Shown piece by piece: positions 60,317 to 64,000 of a DNA stretch of 64,000 nt. Within the stretch, counting starts at the first letter, position 1; the number at the start of each line of letters is the position of its first letter. The translations under genes and the position numbers were made by a program. Origin of the DNA: Clostridia bacterium (lineage in GTDB: Bacteria; Bacillota; Clostridia; TANB77; UBA1234); contig CAAEBC010000013.1 in assembly GCA_900753975.1 (NCBI GenBank), forward strand, positions 1 to 64,000, read 5' to 3'. The notes below the pieces were generated by a model. It was not told the DNA's origin, did no database searches, and was given only the letters and a program-made list of their open reading frames with translations.

Positions 60317-60352
60317 ACAGTTTGTAAAATTGGTAAACATTTTATAAACTGT
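60317..60352 (+). promoter_or_regulatory. Inverted repeat next to the S-layer promoter
   Basis: ACAGTTTGTAAAAT (60317-60330) / ATTTTATAAACTGT (60339-60352), 13 of 14 positions paired, loop of 8. It stops 1 nt before the -35 box, so it could be an operator or activator site. Confidence 0.55.
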
Positions 60353-60353
60353 G

Positions 60354-60381
60354 TTGACTCTAAAAATTTAACGTATATAAT
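60354..60381 (+). promoter_or_regulatory. Promoter of the S-layer gene
   Basis: TTGACT (60354-60359), 16-nt spacer and TATAAT (60376-60381). Transcript start near 60388, giving a leader of about 135 nt. Confidence 0.8.
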
Positions 60382-60431
60382 GACATTGTAGTTAGGAAAA
60401 CATGGCAATAATTCCATAAATTTCTTAACAC

Positions 60432-60491
60432 TTAGGTTGTTACAGAGCAGAAAAGGTGGAAAGGGGCAACCTAATAAAAATTACTTTCTGC
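60432..60491 (+). promoter_or_regulatory. Pseudoknot in the S-layer mRNA leader
   Basis: Stem 1: TTAGGTTG (60432-60439) / CAACCTAA (60467-60474). A loop segment GCAGAAA (60447-60453) can pair with TTTCTGC (60485-60491) beyond the stem: an H-type pseudoknot with an A-rich third loop. It ends 15 nt before the ribosome site AAAGGAGG. It may stabilise the mRNA or control translation. Confidence 0.6.
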
Positions 60492-60522
60492 CGAAACAAA
60501 AAATTAAAGGAGGATATTCTAA

Positions 60523-63108
60523 ATGAAAAGAATAGTATCATTATTATTAGCGCTTTCAATGGTTCTTAGTATGTTTACTGTATCTTTTGCTGGAACAAGC
60601 TTAAAAGATATCGAAGGTAAAAAATACCAAGCTGCAGTTGAAGCACTAGTTGAATTAGGTGTTGTTTCTGGTTACCCAGATGGAACATACCTACCAGACA
60701 ATGTAGTAACAAGAGCAGAACTTGCTAAATTATTAGTAGTTGCTTATGGATTAGAGCCAGCTGCTGAAGCTTCAAAAGGTGTTACACCTTTCGCTGATGT
60801 AAACGCAGTTGCAAATCACTGGGCTTCTGGCTACATTAACGTATCAGCTGATTACAAATTCGTTAATGGTTACCCAGATGGTTCATTCAAAGGTGATGCT
60901 ACAGTTACATATGCTGAAGCTATCACAATGTGTTTAAGAGTTTTAGGTTATGCTAATGAAATTGATTCAAAGGGAACATGGCCAACAAACTACATAGCAA
61001 AAGCACAAGATCTTAAATTAATGAAAGATATCGAATTTGCTTCTTACAACGATGGAGCTAAAAGAGGAGATATCGCTTTATTAATCTGGAATATGTTAAG
61101 AACTCCTATGTGGGAAGTTACTGGCGAAACAGAGGGTGATGGTTTAGCATCTGCACCTAACAGATATATGTTAAACGTAAAATTCTCTGATTATGCATAT
61201 ACAGACAAAGCTACTTTCGAAGGATTCGAAATTAAAGAAGATAAGAAAGAAGAAGTTGCTAAAGTATATGTTTCATTAGAAAATGGCGACAGCAAAAAAG
61301 AATACGAAATATTAGATAATAAAGAATATGAATATGCTGGAAATGATTTTTATAAATTTGTTCCTGGAACAGAAGTAGAAGTATTAGTTAACGAAGATGA
61401 TAAAACTTTATTAACTATGGTTGCTACAGGTTCTGACAAATTAGTAGAAGGCGACAAAGATGAAGTTAATGATAAATATGATTTATCAGGTGACTATGAT
61501 TATGCTTATGCAAGAGTTGAAGGTAAGAAAGTAAAAAATTCTACAACTTTAACTGGTGCTAAATACGAATATGTATACAAATTTGAAGAAAAAACAGATT
61601 ACGTAAAAGTAAATGGTAGAAGATTAGAAAAAGATGATTATACAGATAAACTAATTCTTCGTGGTGGCGAAAGAGTTGAATTATCTGATATCAAAGTTGG
61701 AGACATTATCACTACTGTTGAAGTTTCAAATGGTGAGACATTCTATGTAATCGGTGGAACAGAAGTTGAAGGTAAATTAACTAAAGTTTCTGAAGAAGAT
61801 TACGAAAATGTTACTGGAACGTACATCAATGCAGTTATCGGTGGAAAAGACTACAAAGTAGCAGACGGTGCTAAATATGTAGAAGATCCAGAAAAAGATG
61901 CTGAAAAAGCGGGAACAACATTAGCAAATTCTTGGGAAAAAGGAATGAAGAACGAAGAAGTTGTTGCTAAATTAGATCCAGTTTTCGGTAAAGTTGTAAG
62001 AGTTGAATTCGATGGTCACATTGGTGATGGCGAAGACACAACATACAAATTCTTTGCTGCAACATCTGATGTTTACACAGGTAAAACATCTAAAGAGTAT
62101 TATATTGAATTAGCTACAGTTGATGGAGATGCTGAAGAATTCAAATTTGCTAAAGCAGCTATCACTACAGCTAAAGCTTTATATACTGAAGAATTAGAAG
62201 GCAGATTCGTTGCTGTTGAATTAAATGATGACGACGAAGTTGTTGATGTAAAAGTAGTAGCTGACGAAAGTAAGATCACATATGGTGCTGAACCTAACGA
62301 ATACTACGAAATCACAAAATTAACAAACGCTGAATATGACAAAGATGAAAAAGCTGTTACAGACGGAACAGATAGCTTCCCAGTAACAAAGAATGTTATC
62401 GTTGTAATCGAAAAGACTATCAACGAAGGAAAGAAGAACGAAGAAAAAGTTGTTGAATTCTCTGACTTAAGCGAATTAGAAGGCTTAAAGAAGAAAGATA
62501 TGGTTGTTGTTATTGATAAAGACGCTGACATCCAAACAGCTAAATATGTTGTAATCAAAGATGCTGAAAAGACATCTGATAACAAAGTTGGTAAAGTTAA
62601 GAGTGTTGTTAAGAATAAACTTGGCGACTACGAAGTAACTCTTGAAACAGAAGATGGTAAAGAAACAGCTATCGTTGCTGATGCTGATTACGCTAAAGTA
62701 AAAGCTCATGAAGATGGTGTTGTTGTTTACACAACTGAAACAAATAGCGATGATGAATTAGAATTCAACTTCGTTAAAGGTATCGCATATGATGAATTAG
62801 ATGACACAAATACAAATCATGGTTATGTATCAGCTGTTGACGGTGATTTATTCACAGTTAAGAATGCTGGTGCTGGTACTTACGATTTAACATCTAAGAC
62901 AGTTACAGATGCTTGGGAAGATGCTACAATCGTTATCGTAGAAGTAACAGAAGTTAAAGGTGACGCTCATCAATACGAAGTAGATACTATCACAACAGTA
63001 GCTTTAGACGAATTAAGTCTTGAAGTTGCAGATAGAATATCTTTAGGTAAAGACGGAGAAGACGTTGAAGCTGTATTCGTAATCAGAAACATGGCTGAAA
63101 TGGACTAA
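60523..63108 (+). CDS. SLH-domain S-layer protein, 861 aa
   Basis: Probable major S-layer protein. AAAGGAGG (60507-60514) sets the ATG. Signal peptide (MKRIVSLLLALSMVLSMFTV, cut near SFA-GT). SLH repeats at about 27-75 (YPDGTYLPDNVVTRAELAKL), 88-140 (GYPDGSFKGDATVTYAEAIT) and 147-200 (degenerate). The rest is a beta-rich acidic region of Lys, Glu, Asp, Val and Thr, ending RISLGKDGEDVEAVFVIRNM. Codon choice (preferred codons and few rare ones) and a long leader suggest high expression. A near copy lies convergent downstream. Confidence 0.9.
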   Translation: MKRIVSLLLALSMVLSMFTVSFAGTSLKDIEGKKYQAAVEALVELGVVSGYPDGTYLPDNVVTRAELAKLLVVAYGLEPAAEASKGVTPFADVNAVANHWASGYINVSADYKFVNGYPDGSFKGDATVTYAEAITMCLRVLGYANEIDSKGTWPTNYIAKAQDLKLMKDIEFASYNDGAKRGDIALLIWNMLRTPMWEVTGETEGDGLASAPNRYMLNVKFSDYAYTDKATFEGFEIKEDKKEEVAKVYVSLENGDSKKEYEILDNKEYEYAGNDFYKFVPGTEVEVLVNEDDKTLLTMVATGSDKLVEGDKDEVNDKYDLSGDYDYAYARVEGKKVKNSTTLTGAKYEYVYKFEEKTDYVKVNGRRLEKDDYTDKLILRGGERVELSDIKVGDIITTVEVSNGETFYVIGGTEVEGKLTKVSEEDYENVTGTYINAVIGGKDYKVADGAKYVEDPEKDAEKAGTTLANSWEKGMKNEEVVAKLDPVFGKVVRVEFDGHIGDGEDTTYKFFAATSDVYTGKTSKEYYIELATVDGDAEEFKFAKAAITTAKALYTEELEGRFVAVELNDDDEVVDVKVVADESKITYGAEPNEYYEITKLTNAEYDKDEKAVTDGTDSFPVTKNVIVVIEKTINEGKKNEEKVVEFSDLSELEGLKKKDMVVVIDKDADIQTAKYVVIKDAEKTSDNKVGKVKSVVKNKLGDYEVTLETEDGKETAIVADADYAKVKAHEDGVVVYTTETNSDDELEFNFVKGIAYDELDDTNTNHGYVSAVDGDLFTVKNAGAGTYDLTSKTVTDAWEDATIVIVEVTEVKGDAHQYEVDTITTVALDELSLEVADRISLGKDGEDVEAVFVIRNMAEMD

Positions 63109-63130
63109 TCTATAGTCACTAACTAAGAAA

Positions 63131-63160
63131 GCGAGAGGTTTTAAAGCCTCTCGTTTTTTT
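63131..63160 (+). terminator. Terminator after the S-layer gene
   Basis: GCGAGAGG (63131-63138) / CCTCTCG (63147-63153) and a run of seven T. Confidence 0.93.
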
Positions 63161-63270
63161 GTTTTTTGATTAGTTGATAAAGTTAGAATTGCATATTCAA
63201 TTTTCTTTGCCATTTTTATTAAATTATTTAATAAAATAATTTTTATAATACACTTATAATACACATAAAT

Positions 63271-63299
63271 ATCCCCCAGTAAAAAAGTGGGGGTTTCTT
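63271..63299 (+). other. G-rich hairpin between convergent S-layer genes
   Basis: CCCCCA (63273-63278) / TGGGGG (63288-63293) followed by TTTCTTC. It looks like a terminator on the plus strand but no gene ends here; two TATAAT boxes (about 63245-63262) lie before it. A remnant or a tiny transcript is possible. Confidence 0.4.
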
Positions 63300-63313
63300 C
63301 TAAATACAAAAAA

Positions 63314-63343
63314 GCGAGAGGTCTTAAAACCTCTCGTTTTTTT
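63314..63343. terminator. Terminator of the minus-strand S-layer copy
   Basis: CGAGAGGT (63315-63322) / ACCTCTCG (63329-63336), flanked by A and T runs. It mirrors the terminator at 63131, part of an inverted duplication. Confidence 0.88.
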
Positions 63344-63359
63344 AGTTAGTGACTATAGA

Positions 63360-64000
63360 TTAGTCCATTTCAGGCATGTTTCTGATTACGAATACAGCTT
63401 CAACGTCTTGTCCGTCTTTACCTAGAGATATTCTATCTGCAACTTCAAGACTTAATTCGTCTAAAGTTACTGTTGTGATAGTATCTACTTTGTATTGAAC
63501 ATTTACTTTGTCATCTTCTGTTACTTCTATGATAACGATTGTAGCATCTTCATAAGTATCTTTAAATGTTTTAGATGTTAAATTGTAAGTCTTGTCACCT
63601 TCAATTGTGAACATATTTCTACTAATAGCTGATACATAACCATATTTGTATTTGTAGCGTTTAATTCATCATATTTGATACCTTTAACGAAGTGGAATAC
63701 TAATTCATCATCGCTATTTGTTTCAGTTGTGTAAACAACAACACCATCTTCATGAGCTTTTATGTTATCTTTTTCTGCATTAGCAACGATAGCTGTTTCT
63801 TTACCATCTTCTGTTTCAAGAGTTACTTCGTAGTCGCCAAGTTCATTTTTAACAACACTCTTAACTATACCAACTTTGTTATCTGATGTCTTTTCAGCAT
63901 CTGCGATTATAACAAATTTAGCTGTTTGAATATCCTCATCTTTATCTACTACAACAGTCATATCTTTTCTCTTTAATCCTTCTAATTCGCTTAAGTCAGA
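63360..64000 (-). pseudogene. Partial, frameshifted S-layer paralogue
   Basis: On the minus strand, running off the window. It is the C-terminal part of a near copy of the gene at 60523: SELEGLKRKDMTVVVDKDED, KVGIVKSVVKNELGDYEVTL, then, after a 1-nt loss near 63643, FTIEGDKTYNLTSKTFKDT and EVADRISLGKDGQDVEAVFV to the stop near 63360. The frame breaks where the other copy has AATCATGG and this has AATATGG. The rest lies beyond 64000. A break or an assembly error between two copies; cannot be told from here. Confidence 0.88.

Larger units (their letters stand above)
60220..60522. other. Intergenic region before the S-layer gene
   Basis: 303 nt with a GTAAAATAAATTTTAC near-palindrome (60261-60276), the inverted repeat at 60317-60352, a promoter (60354-60381) and the structured leader (60432-60491). 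No gene seen. Confidence 0.75.

Noticed and set aside
63181..63309. Possible small gene or RNA between the convergent S-layer genes
   Set aside because: Only about 130 nt with a G-rich hairpin; no start, no conserved structure I can recognise.
1..64000. CRISPR array, tRNA or rRNA genes, phage or IS genes
   Set aside because: Looked for in the sequence; no direct-repeat array with spacers, no cloverleaf or rRNA segments, no transposase or integrase were recognised.

Overview
The window is AT-rich DNA with dense, mostly co-directional genes, AGA-dominated arginine codons and strong AAGGAGG ribosome binding sites. Single-TM SecE, zinc-type S14, SepF and DivIVA, and SLH-domain surface proteins point to a Gram-positive member of the Bacillota, most likely an uncultured clostridial lineage. 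No tRNA, rRNA, CRISPR array, prophage or transposase was seen.

Layout. 1-18.9 kb is the S10-spc-alpha ribosomal superoperon (rpsJ to rplQ), in standard order with four departures. rpmD (L30) is absent, rplQ carries an internal insertion of about 50 residues, a terminator follows secY, and a three-gene block of unknown function sits between secY and adk. 19-26.8 kb holds a frameshifted S1-domain gene, a possible replication-relaxation-like protein, galE and a surface polysaccharide cluster (O-antigen ligase-like protein, two GT4 glycosyltransferases, one fused to a DUF4330-like domain, a free DUF4330 protein and a PH-domain protein). 26.8-30.4 kb is rpmG-secE-nusG-rplK-rplA-rplJ-rplL with an L10 leader and attenuators. 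30.5-33.1 kb has a broken DUF975-like gene, an unknown 409-aa gene and palindromic repeats. 33.1-38.6 kb is mutS-mutL-miaA, followed by an HlyD-like protein, sepF and divIVA, then an anchored cyclophilin. 42-47 kb has a 2-hydroxyacid dehydrogenase (minus strand), ruvA with a likely LexA box, rarA, two frameshifted TauE/SafE half-genes, a small YtxH-like protein and a secreted metallopeptidase-like protein. 47.4-56.6 kb is cell surface: a 300-aa SLH protein, a 1961-aa SLH/MBG/VWA giant and a membrane-anchored FAD oxidoreductase. 56.6-64 kb has an SSB-like gene of foreign codon use, a short alaS, a HIT protein, an M23 peptidase, a probable major S-layer protein and, convergent to it, a near-duplicate that runs off the window.

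Themes. (1) Many exported proteins carry Ser-Gly-Glu/Asp (SGE/SGD) tripeptides in linkers and tails outside the membrane, including an unusual C-terminal tail on SecE. This is the best candidate here for an undescribed surface modification or recognition system. (2) Five reading frames are interrupted by 1-2 nt indels, which may be assembly errors or real decay. (3) Regulation is readable: many sigma-A promoters with 16-17 nt spacers, an L10 leader with attenuator, a pseudoknot leader on the S-layer mRNA, a shared upstream module on two SLH genes, and two families of palindromic repeats.
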